From contig JAQUND010000015.1 of assembly GCA_028717785.1 (NCBI GenBank), positions 1 to 11,980 on the forward strand: a stretch of 11,980 bases of DNA, given 5' to 3'. The notes beneath the pieces were generated by a model that ran no database searches, was not told the DNA's origin, and worked only from the letters and a program-made list of their open reading frames with translations. Both the position numbers and the translations under genes were made by a program. This stretch comes from Candidatus Nanoarchaeia archaeon. Its GTDB lineage: Archaea; Nanoarchaeota; Nanoarchaeia; SCGC-AAA011-G17; JAFCDX01. Shown piece by piece: positions 1-6,603 of this stretch (the stretch's first letter is position 1; each line of letters starts with the position of its first letter).

Positions 1-590
1 TATCTGTTGCGGAATATGCCAATGGGGCGAATGCGGGAATGGCATTTTACACTGTCGATAGCTCGTCTGCTCCATATATAAAAGAGCGTGTCAGAATTGA
101 TCGTGGCGGCAACGTCGGAATTGGAACGACGACACCAGAAGTAGAACTTCACGTCAACGGAACGATCCGGTCTGACAATCTTACTGCATCAATGGTTGTA
201 GTAACCGACGAAAGCAAGAACCTTGTATCAGGAACAAGCGAGAATGTTACAGTAACTCTTCAAAATGCATTAGGAATTACGCGAGCTACGGGAACAGCTA
301 ATATTCGTAAGTTTGGCGGTCAATGTATTATCTCAATTCCACAACTGAAGGGAAGCACTACAAACGGTTATCCAATTTTTCTTGTTTTTCCTGAAGGAAC
401 TTTACCAGCACCAGTATTAGATAATGTGTTCATACCAGCATCTGTTGTAATAAATAATGTTATATCTGTTGGGCAAGTGTTTATCACTGACAGTACATCA
501 ACGCAAATGCCGATTAAAAGTTCAACATTTGGAGATTTGACAGAACAATATGATGGTATTGGTCCTACAGTTATACAATATTCGTATTAA
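1..590 (+). CDS. Phage tail fibre / appendage protein, C-terminal part (5' end outside window)
   Basis: The reading frame is open to the left edge (first full codon at 3), so the internal ATG at 39 is probably not the true start and about 196 residues of a longer protein are visible. Around bases 90-170 lies the pattern RI-(x)4-GNVGIGT-(x)2-P-(x)3-L-(x)-V-(x)-G-(x)-I, a hallmark of phage tail fibres and appendages, often found before a peptidase S74 intramolecular chaperone. No S74 domain follows here: the remaining ~140 residues are beta-rich, Thr/Val/Ile-heavy, and end in IQYSY, resembling a receptor-binding or trimerisation tip. GC is about 46% in the first 300 bases and falls below 40% afterwards, suggesting a mosaic junction inside the gene. 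Role inferred: host adsorption. The family assignment rests on the motif; the C-terminal domain is unrecognised. Confidence 0.82.
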   Translation, partial: SVAEYANGANAGMAFYTVDSSSAPYIKERVRIDRGGNVGIGTTTPEVELHVNGTIRSDNLTASMVVVTDESKNLVSGTSENVTVTLQNALGITRATGTANIRKFGGQCIISIPQLKGSTTNGYPIFLVFPEGTLPAPVLDNVFIPASVVINNVISVGQVFITDSTSTQMPIKSSTFGDLTEQYDGIGPTVIQYSY

Positions 591-723
591 TTAAGCGTAT
601 GGATATATTATAAAAACATTTACAAGAATCTAATAATGAGTGAAGAAGATACAAAAGTAGAAGACTTAATCAAAGCTTTTATTAAGTGAGATTCATTACA
701 TAAATAAAATAACATTAACAACA

Positions 724-757
724 GGGAGTAATGATGATTAAAAAAATTCTATTGTAA
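724..757 (+). promoter_or_regulatory. Good RBS and ATG whose frame ends after 8 codons
   Basis: GGGAG at 724-728 stands 5 bases before ATG 734 (a second ATG is at 731). This is the best initiation signal in the gap after the tail-fibre gene, but the frame reads M-M-I-K-K-I-L-L and stops at TAA 755-757. Reading shifted by -1 at the A run 740-746 instead gives MMIKK followed by NSIVIAYYV and joins the hydrophobic start of the downstream frame. I read this as the authentic start of the following membrane protein, separated from it by an indel or a frameshift. Confidence 0.5.
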
Positions 758-768
758 TAGCATATTAT

Positions 769-1017
769 GTGATAGTAATAGTAATTGCTTGTTCTACAAT
801 TATAGGTGGAACCTATGCTTATGTAAATAAGAGGGTAGAAATTACTGTAGCTGAATGTATAAAGAAAGATCCTGTTATAATTCAACTTAATGATATTAAT
901 GTGAAGTTAAATGATATACAAGAGACAATAGAAGATATTAAACTTACTTTAGCTATTGTGCATCAAGACGATCCAAAATATAAAAAAGCAGAAATAATAA
1001 CAAAATCAATAAAATAA
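769..1017 (+). CDS. Small single-pass membrane protein, probably split by a frameshift at its N-terminus
   Basis: As a simple frame it starts at GTG 769 with no convincing RBS and encodes 82 residues. The first ~18 residues (VIVIACSTIIGGTYAYV) are a membrane segment, followed by a Lys/Arg (NKR) and a charged amphipathic stretch (about residues 35-65: QLNDINVKLNDIQETIEDIKL) likely to form a helix or short coiled coil. The frame is open back to base 742, adding NSIVIAYYV, which completes a normal ~24-residue transmembrane helix; the RBS-backed start at 734 is one frame away. The intact protein would be about 95 residues. The architecture, N-terminal TM plus periplasmic-type helix just after a tail-fibre gene, is compatible with an inner-membrane spanin-like or other lysis-accessory protein, but no lysis motif identifies it. 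Function is unknown. Confidence 0.6.
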   Translation: MIVIVIACSTIIGGTYAYVNKRVEITVAECIKKDPVIIQLNDINVKLNDIQETIEDIKLTLAIVHQDDPKYKKAEIITKSIK

Positions 1018-1033
1018 ATATTAATTTAGTGTC

Positions 1034-1047
1034 TTAGTTTTTTTATA
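1034..1047 (+). promoter_or_regulatory. AT-rich motif upstream of the glycosyltransferase block
   Basis: TTAGTTTTTTTATA lies in the short gap before the first glycosyltransferase gene, about 45 bases before its ATG. It is a looser relative of the TATANAGTTTTT(T)AT element found at 7805, 7824, 9104 and 9396. It may be a promoter element of the phage; its low complexity makes this weak on its own. Confidence 0.2.
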
Positions 1048-1091
1048 TATAATTATTAAGTAAGATAAATTAAATAACTTGTAGAGAAATT

Positions 1092-2663
1092 ATGAAATTT
1101 GGTGCTGTTTATTGTTTGTATGAAGATTATGAATTTTTAGAGATGTCATTATCATCAATAAAAGATAAATTAGATAAAATAATTTTTCTTGTTTCTGATA
1201 TTCCTTGGAATGGAAAACCCTCAAATAATAATGATCTACTAGAAAAATTAAATTGTCTTTGCAAAAAAAATTCTAATTTTGAACTTATTAAAGATCATTG
1301 GGCAAATGAAGTAGATCAACGCAATTTTGCATTAAAATATTTTTACAAAAACAATTTTGATTATTGTTTTATAATAGACTCTGATGAAATTTATCATGAT
1401 TATCATTTCGAAAATATAAAGTCTTTTATTTTAAAAAACCCAAATATTTCAGCGTTTCATATAGAGTGGAATACTTATTGGAAAAAACAATATTATGTTG
1501 TGTACCCAAGAGAAACTTTTACTCCTGTGATTGCTGTAAAAGTAGATAGTTTTCAATTTACACATATTAGACAAGGTATTACAAGTATACTCAGGACAGA
1601 AAGTTTTGTTTTTAATACAAAAGAAAGATATAATGGTATATTAATACCTAATAATTTAGCTATATGTTTCCATCTTTCTTATGCTAGAACTAATGAACGT
1701 ATAGAAAGAAAGTTGGAGACAAGTTCACATACAAAAGAATTTTATAAAAACTGGTATGATGATGTTTGGCTTAAGTGGAAACCCGAAAATAAAAATTTGC
1801 ATCCAGTAACACCTTCACAATACAAACAAGCAATACAAGAGAATTTTTTAGTTTTTCCAAACCAACTTAAAAAATTCATTAAAAAAGAAAGATTTGAAAA
1901 CAATAAATGTTCTATAATAATATTAAATTGGAATTCTTATAATTTGTTGATTAATTGTTTAAATCTAATTTTAGAAAACACAATTAGTTTTAATGAAATT
2001 ATAATAATAGATAATGGTTCTGATAATCTTCCAGAAGATTTTGTTTGTTTATTAAAGTCAAATTATAATATTGACAAAGTTGTTTTAAATAAAGTTAATT
2101 TGGGTTTTGCAGCTGGAGTAAACCAGGGTATAAAGATAGCTAATGAAGAGAATGACATTTGTTTATTGAATGTCGATGCTGAACCTCAAAAAAACTGGTT
2201 ATCAGAACTATATAACACTTTAATTAATAACGATACTTGTGGTATTGCAGGGTCATTAGGTAATGAAATAGAAAATGGATATCAGAATGAAAATTTTGTT
2301 AAAGAAGACACTAAAGTTTTTAATTTACATTTTTATTGTGTACTTGTATTAAGAGATTTAATAAATAAAATAGGTTTTTTAGATGAAGTGTTTGGATTGG
2401 GTTCTTATGAAGATAATGATTTTTGTATAAGATCTATGTTGGCAGGTTATCAGTGTTGGATTTCAGCTAAAAGTTTAGTAAGACATAAAGCGCATCAGGT
2501 ATTTAAAATAAATAATGTCGACAATAAGAAATTAGAAGAAAAAAATAAAGCTTTATTAGAAAACAAATTGATAGAAGCTTTCTATAAGATGGGTTCTTCA
2601 ATAGATTTGATTTTTTCTCTTCCTGAATTATCGAGAAAATGTAGACTTGTCATAAAAAATTAA
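1092..2663 (+). CDS. Two-domain GT2-type glycosyltransferase
   Basis: 523 residues with two GT-A fold domains. Domain 1 (about 1-200) begins MKFGAVYCLYEDYEFLEMSL, has the acceptor-side motif EVDQRNFAL (73-81) and a metal/nucleotide-sugar motif IIDSDE (D96-S97-D98). Domain 2 (about 272-470) is a classic GT2 rhamnosyltransferase-like domain: SIIILNWN (274-281), IIDNGS (305-310), NLGFAAGVNQGI (336-347), LLNVDAEP (358-365) with D362 as the DXD-equivalent aspartate, and GSYEDNDFCIR (437-447), the ED acid pair typical of this group. No membrane segment is visible, so a cytoplasmic enzyme acting on nucleotide sugars is expected. It opens the block and is followed 4 bases later by the next gene, implying co-transcription. 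The RBS is weak (AGAGA). Two active centres suggest two consecutive sugar additions; the sugar and acceptor are unknown. Confidence 0.85.
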   Translation: MKFGAVYCLYEDYEFLEMSLSSIKDKLDKIIFLVSDIPWNGKPSNNNDLLEKLNCLCKKNSNFELIKDHWANEVDQRNFALKYFYKNNFDYCFIIDSDEIYHDYHFENIKSFILKNPNISAFHIEWNTYWKKQYYVVYPRETFTPVIAVKVDSFQFTHIRQGITSILRTESFVFNTKERYNGILIPNNLAICFHLSYARTNERIERKLETSSHTKEFYKNWYDDVWLKWKPENKNLHPVTPSQYKQAIQENFLVFPNQLKKFIKKERFENNKCSIIILNWNSYNLLINCLNLILENTISFNEIIIIDNGSDNLPEDFVCLLKSNYNIDKVVLNKVNLGFAAGVNQGIKIANEENDICLLNVDAEPQKNWLSELYNTLINNDTCGIAGSLGNEIENGYQNENFVKEDTKVFNLHFYCVLVLRDLINKIGFLDEVFGLGSYEDNDFCIRSMLAGYQCWISAKSLVRHKAHQVFKINNVDNKKLEEKNKALLENKLIEAFYKMGSSIDLIFSLPELSRKCRLVIKN

Positions 2664-2667
2664 GATA

Positions 2668-4212
2668 ATGAATAAGAAATTAACATTAGGTTTAGCAATG
2701 ATTGTTAGAGATTGTGAAAAATCTTTAATGAAATGTCTTTCAAGTTGTCATGATTTGTTCGATGAAATAGTGATAGTAGATACAGGTTCTATAGATAAGA
2801 CAAAATCAATAGCTTTACAATTTACAAATAAAGTTTATGATTTTAAATGGATAAATGATTTTTCTGCAGCAAGAAATTTTTCTTTTAGTTTAATGACTAC
2901 TGATTTTATCATGTGGCTTGACGATGACGATGAAATATTACCAGAAGATTGCCGGAAAATAAAAAATATCGATTTTGAAAATAAAGAGATAATTATTTGT
3001 ATTTATCATTATTCGTATGATGAATTCGGGTCACCTAATTGTATTTTAGAAAGAGAACGTATAGTTAAGCGCTCTTTAAATTTAAAGTGGAAGAAACCTA
3101 TACATGAACATTTGCCTTTAAATAATTGTAAAATTTCAAGAGAAGACATTGTAGTTAGACATAATAAAAAAAGCGTGAATTTAGAGAGAAATTTAGAGAT
3201 ATTAGAAAAAATAATAAAAACAGATAAAGAACCAAGAAATTTTTATTATCTTGGTAGAGAGCTTACTCGAGTTGGAAGAATAGAAGAAGCACTAATAAAT
3301 TTAGAAATTTTTGTAAAAACTAACGGCTGGTACGAAGATATTTTTTCAGCATATTATATTATAGCAAAAAATTATCTTTTATTGAAACAAGAAGAAAAAT
3401 TTTTTGAAAATATATATAAGTCTATAAATATAGAGCCAAGAAGATCAGAACCGTATTATGAATTAGGAAGTTATAGTTTTAGTAAAAAACAATGGAATAA
3501 AGCTATTTTTTGGTTTGAATTATGTTTAAATATAAAAAGACCCAAAGAATTAATGTCTACATATTTTTCACAGTATTATACATGGAAACCTGCATTGTCT
3601 TTATGTCTTTGTTATAACAAAATCGGGAATTTACAAAAAGCACATGAATATAATGAATTGTTTTTGAAATTTCGTCCAAGTGACTCAAGGGGACATCATA
3701 ATAGGTCTATTCTAAAAAATAGTTATTTAAGAGAGGGCCTTGGAAAAAAACTGAACTTGGGTTGTGGAAATAAAAGAATCGAGGGATATATTAATGCAGA
3801 TATAGTTAATATACCTGAAGTTGATGAAGTGTTTAACATGAAAGAAATTCCCTATAAAGATAATTCAATTTCTGAAATTAGTACAGAGCATAGTCTTGAA
3901 CATTTATCATTTGAAGATAGCAGACAAGCGATAAAAGAGATCTTTAGAGTTCTTGAACCGGGCGGTATTTTAAAGTTATTTATTCCTGATTTAGAATTTT
4001 GTTGCAAAGGATACCTTGAAGGCGATAATCATCGAAGAATTAATGGGTTTCCAGAAAAAGAGTGGTATTCTAAATGTTTATATGGTATTCAGAGACATGA
4101 AAATGGTAGCGATGCAAAGCATCAATTTCATTTAAGTGGTTATTCAATGAATGAAATTAAAAAAGAACTTGAACAACAAGGGTTTATAATAGATTATTGT
4201 GAAAGATATTAA
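2668..4212 (+). CDS. GT2 glycosyltransferase - TPR-like - SAM methyltransferase fusion, 3' end frameshifted
   Basis: 514 residues. N-terminal GT2 domain of the SunS/WaaE-like type (about 5-170): MIVRDCEKSL (11-20), VDTGSIDKT (37-45), NDFSAARNFS (63-72), WLDDDDEI (83-90) and the WKKPIHEHL signature (141-149). Residues ~175-345 are helical repeats of TPR character (YYLGREL, AYYIIAKNYLL, YYELGSYSFS). A class I methyltransferase of the COG4627 type follows: LNLGCGNKRIEGYINAD (362-378, SAM loop), EHSLEHL (407-413), VLEPGGILKLFIPDL (428-442). The frame stops at TAA 4210-4212 after CERY, just before the last beta strand expected in this fold; that strand (PSIAIRAIKP) is present in the +1 frame. Probable role: adds a sugar and methylates the glycan. 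The disruption is an indel, an assembly error or programmed frameshifting. Confidence 0.85.
   Translation: MNKKLTLGLAMIVRDCEKSLMKCLSSCHDLFDEIVIVDTGSIDKTKSIALQFTNKVYDFKWINDFSAARNFSFSLMTTDFIMWLDDDDEILPEDCRKIKNIDFENKEIIICIYHYSYDEFGSPNCILERERIVKRSLNLKWKKPIHEHLPLNNCKISREDIVVRHNKKSVNLERNLEILEKIIKTDKEPRNFYYLGRELTRVGRIEEALINLEIFVKTNGWYEDIFSAYYIIAKNYLLLKQEEKFFENIYKSINIEPRRSEPYYELGSYSFSKKQWNKAIFWFELCLNIKRPKELMSTYFSQYYTWKPALSLCLCYNKIGNLQKAHEYNELFLKFRPSDSRGHHNRSILKNSYLREGLGKKLNLGCGNKRIEGYINADIVNIPEVDEVFNMKEIPYKDNSISEISTEHSLEHLSFEDSRQAIKEIFRVLEPGGILKLFIPDLEFCCKGYLEGDNHRRINGFPEKEWYSKCLYGIQRHENGSDAKHQFHLSGYSMNEIKKELEQQGFIIDYCERY
4193..4212 (+). other. Frameshift junction between the methyltransferase and its downstream frame
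   Basis: The upstream frame runs TAT TAA (4207-4212). The downstream frame is only open from 4193, because a TAG lies at 4190-4192, so any shift must fall in this 20-base interval. Skipping T4210 gives ERY-KNSYGTPSIAIRAIKP without loss of residues, a natural continuation of the methyltransferase. P-site TAT followed by a TAA stop could in principle favour +1 slippage, but no stimulatory structure is obvious. Confidence 0.6.
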
Positions 4213-4645
4213 AAATAGTTATGGGACACCTTCAATTGCTATAAGAGCAATAAAGCCTGTTTCTAAAATAAAAATAGGTTGGGTTAATCCTGTTAATTAT
4301 GAAAGTGCTCAGACAAGAATTAGAGTTTTAAATGTCAATAAATTTCTTAGATCAAAAGGATATTATTCAGATATAGTTACTTTTGGAGATATAATAAATA
4401 AAAGCTTTAATATTGCAATAGTAGGAAAAGTATTTAACGAGTATGTTTATAAAGAAATTTTAAATTTAAAAGATAAAAATAAAATAGTTTATTGCGACTT
4501 GTGCGAGTCTATTTTTGATTTCTCTTGGGTAAAAGAAATAATTAGTATTTGTGATCTTGTTATTTGTTGTTCTTATGAATTAGAGAAGTTAACTAGACAA
4601 TTTAACAGTAGAACAATGGTAATAGAAGATGCTTTTGAAGAATAG
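4199..4645 (+). CDS. Methyltransferase tail plus truncated GT4-like N-terminal domain (frameshifted continuation)
   Basis: If initiated alone it would use GTG 4199, inside the preceding gene and without a Shine-Dalgarno, giving 148 residues. Residues 5-20 (KNSYGTPSIAIRAIKP) look like the closing strand of the upstream methyltransferase. Residues 24-145 resemble the N-terminal Rossmann half of a GT4 glycosyltransferase: IGWVNPVNYESAQTRIRVLN (26-45) with the SAxTRIR pattern, KFLRSKGYYSDIV (48-60), NIAIVGKVFN (71-80), KNKIVYCDLCESIFDF (93-108), CDLVICCSYELEKL (118-131) and VIEDAFEE at the end. The catalytic C-terminal half is absent. I therefore read it as the 3' part of one large GT2-TPR-MT-GT4N polypeptide rather than an independent gene. 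Such half domains may bind the acceptor; catalysis alone is unlikely. Confidence 0.6.
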   Translation: MKDIKNSYGTPSIAIRAIKPVSKIKIGWVNPVNYESAQTRIRVLNVNKFLRSKGYYSDIVTFGDIINKSFNIAIVGKVFNEYVYKEILNLKDKNKIVYCDLCESIFDFSWVKEIISICDLVICCSYELEKLTRQFNSRTMVIEDAFEE

Positions 4646-4666
4646 TTTAAATAAAAAATTTATATT

Positions 4667-4672
4667 GGAGGT
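4667..4672 (+). promoter_or_regulatory. Strong Shine-Dalgarno GGAGGT
   Basis: GGAGGT ends 3 bases before ATG 4676. It is the best RBS in the glycosyltransferase block, where the other genes have weak or no Shine-Dalgarno sequence, so the 229-residue protein is probably made at a much higher level than its neighbours. Confidence 0.75.
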
Positions 4673-4675
4673 AAA

Positions 4676-5365
4676 ATGAATAATCGTGAAGTGTTTGTCG
4701 AAAAGCTTAATGAGTGTGGTGAAGTTAAATATGAAATGTCCGAGATTCATAGCAGAATTGCTGGAAAATTAAAACATGTCTACCAGTTAGTTTTTAAAAG
4801 AGAAAAGCGCGACTTTTTAGCTTTAAAAAATATGATGTATTTTAAAGGAGGTATTGCTTCTCCAGATTCAAGACCAAAACTTCATGAAATTCTTGACTCG
4901 TTTATTAATTTAGCAAATCATTACAATTTTTTAGGCGATGATGAACTTAAAGAATATTTAAAGACACATGGTATCGAGATAAACATTGTTCAACCTTCTA
5001 TTGAAGACGGTCCTGTTTCTGTATCTAAAGAAGAAACAAAAAATTTTGAAAGATCATGGAAGTTCTCTATGAACAATGAGTCTATTCCCGGTACAAAAAA
5101 AGAAGTTTTAAATTCTATACTTGATAGAGCTATAAGCATTCAGAAAACTATAGAAGACAAGAAAAGTGAGATAGAAAAAAGCGCAGAAGATGTTGATATA
5201 GAATGTCAAATCAAGAAACCGTTTTTTATGAAAGCTATTTCAATAAAAGTACAAGAACTTAAAAAACGATCTGTCGATAACGAATTAAAAAAAGTCGAGG
5301 ATAATATCGCTGCTTCACAAGATATTATATCTGTTTTTGATTCTATAAAAGAAGAATCAGAATAG
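4676..5365 (+). CDS. Hypothetical helical phage protein inside the glycosyltransferase block
   Basis: 229 residues, not recognised. It is rich in Lys, Glu and Ile and predicted mostly helical. An N-terminal helical region (about 1-100) contains EMSEIHSRIAGKLKHVYQLV (20-39) and the Gly-rich turn MYFKGGIASPDSRPKLHEIL (54-73). A likely linker at 101-140 is followed by coiled-coil-like stretches at 143-172 and 185-228. There is no signal peptide, membrane segment or cysteine cluster. The strong GGAGGT site fixes the start. It breaks the run of glycosyltransferase genes and lacks any sugar-related motif, so it may be a scaffold, a virion protein, or the glycosylation substrate; that is inference. 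It could equally be an unrelated insertion into the operon. Confidence 0.8.
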   Translation: MNNREVFVEKLNECGEVKYEMSEIHSRIAGKLKHVYQLVFKREKRDFLALKNMMYFKGGIASPDSRPKLHEILDSFINLANHYNFLGDDELKEYLKTHGIEINIVQPSIEDGPVSVSKEETKNFERSWKFSMNNESIPGTKKEVLNSILDRAISIQKTIEDKKSEIEKSAEDVDIECQIKKPFFMKAISIKVQELKKRSVDNELKKVEDNIAASQDIISVFDSIKEESE

Positions 5366-5385
5366 TTACGTTAAGTAAATAGAAA

Positions 5386-6603
5386 ATGAGAACTGCATAT
5401 TTTTTTGGATATGGAGGATCAACAAAAGCTTTAGATCCTTTAAAACCTATAATAGAAGAATCAGGTTATAAACTTGTAACAATTCATGAATGGTCAAACT
5501 CAGACATAAAATGGAACAGATCTACTTGGTTAAATGAATTAAAAAAAGCTGATATTATAATTATTCCTACTAATTATAAAGACCAACCATGTAAAAGTAA
5601 CAACAGGTTATCTCAAGCACTTTCACTTGGTAAACCAGTTATTTGTTCTCCATTAGATGCTTATGTTAGAATCCATAACGAAAACTATGGGTGTTGTTTA
5701 ATTGCTGATACTAAAGAAGAATGGAAACAATGTTTAGAAAAACTTAAAAACGAAGATTTTTGTAAAGAAATATCAGATAAAGCTTTAATAGCATCTAAAA
5801 AATATTCAATAGAAGAAATTGGAAAAAAATGGATTTCTATTTTTAATAATTCAGATTGTCTTGATATAATTATTCCTTCATACAATAATGTTGAATATTT
5901 GAAGCTATGTTTAGAGTCTATAGAAAGAAATACAAGAAATTATAAAATTATAATTTCTGATGCTGGTAGTGATTTAACAACTTGGGAGTTTTATAAAACT
6001 CTTAAAGACGTAAAGTTACTTGGTGAACAAGATAAAAGGCTAAGTTTTTCTCAAGCTTGCAATGCTGGTATTTTACAATCTACTTCTGAATATTTTGTCC
6101 TTTTAAATTCAGACACTATTGTTTCAAAAAATTGGGCTGTTAATCTTCTTAAAAAAATGAGAGCTGATCAGAATTTGGCTGTATGTGGTGTTCTTTCAAA
6201 TTGTGATAGATTTTGGACTCATAATATACCTGGCAAACCAACATATCCAATGAATTTACCAGATCTAGACCTTGTGCCTGGGATGAAAATGTGTCAACTA
6301 GAAGACAGACTAGAAGACCTATATAGCTTCATGGATAATTCAAATAAAGTTCATACTGGGACTCTCGTTGAACAAGAATGGGTTGCGTTTTATGCAACAA
6401 TATTTAATAGAAAAATTTTTAACGAGATTGGATTTTTGGATCCACAATTTGTTAATGGTTGCGAAGATTTAGATTTTTGTATTAGAATAAAGAAAATGGG
6501 ATATAAGATAGCTCAAGCAATTGATAGTTTTATTTTTCATTTTGGCGGGATTTCTAGAAAATATTATAAAGATGAGTGTTATCATAACATTCTAATGAAA
6601 TGA
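5386..6603 (+). CDS. GT4-like (C-terminal half) / GT2 fusion glycosyltransferase
   Basis: 405 residues. Residues 1-155 resemble the nucleotide-binding half of a GT-B enzyme: ADIIIIPTNYKDQPCK (55-70), NNRLSQALSLGKPVICSPL (72-90), YGCCLIADTKEEWKQCLEKL (101-120), although the usual catalytic E-x7-E pair is not clear. Residues 158-392 are a GT2 domain: DIIIPSYNN (160-168), SDAGSD (191-196), LSFSQACNAGI (219-229), LLNSDT with D243 (239-244), NGCEDLDFCIR (357-367) and a terminal FHFGGIS (384-390) as in many polysaccharide GT2 enzymes. It overlaps the next gene by ATGA, indicating translational coupling. No clear RBS precedes ATG 5386. The first half complements the lone N-terminal GT4 half encoded at 4199-4645, so the two could be parts of a once-continuous GT4 gene separated by the 229-residue gene; this is speculative. 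Confidence 0.83.
   Translation: MRTAYFFGYGGSTKALDPLKPIIEESGYKLVTIHEWSNSDIKWNRSTWLNELKKADIIIIPTNYKDQPCKSNNRLSQALSLGKPVICSPLDAYVRIHNENYGCCLIADTKEEWKQCLEKLKNEDFCKEISDKALIASKKYSIEEIGKKWISIFNNSDCLDIIIPSYNNVEYLKLCLESIERNTRNYKIIISDAGSDLTTWEFYKTLKDVKLLGEQDKRLSFSQACNAGILQSTSEYFVLLNSDTIVSKNWAVNLLKKMRADQNLAVCGVLSNCDRFWTHNIPGKPTYPMNLPDLDLVPGMKMCQLEDRLEDLYSFMDNSNKVHTGTLVEQEWVAFYATIFNRKIFNEIGFLDPQFVNGCEDLDFCIRIKKMGYKIAQAIDSFIFHFGGISRKYYKDECYHNILMK

Noticed and set aside
39..590. ATG 39 as the true start of the tail-fibre gene
   Set aside because: The frame is open to the window edge and the upstream codons encode compatible sequence, so the ATG is internal to a longer protein.
1..590. Peptidase S74 auto-chaperone at the tail-fibre C-terminus
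   Set aside because: The GNVGIGT motif often precedes S74, but the visible C-terminus lacks the S74 conserved Ser/Lys helical region and ends in a beta-rich domain.
636..689. 17-codon frame (MSEEDTKVEDLIKAFIK) after the tail-fibre stop
   Set aside because: Very short with no good RBS. It is in frame with the tail-fibre gene, but reading through the TAA at 588 would give an unconvincing linker. Kept only as a remote possibility.
5685..5885. Minus-strand frame of 66 codons
   Set aside because: It lies wholly inside the clear GT4/GT2 fusion gene and has no RBS or recognisable motif.
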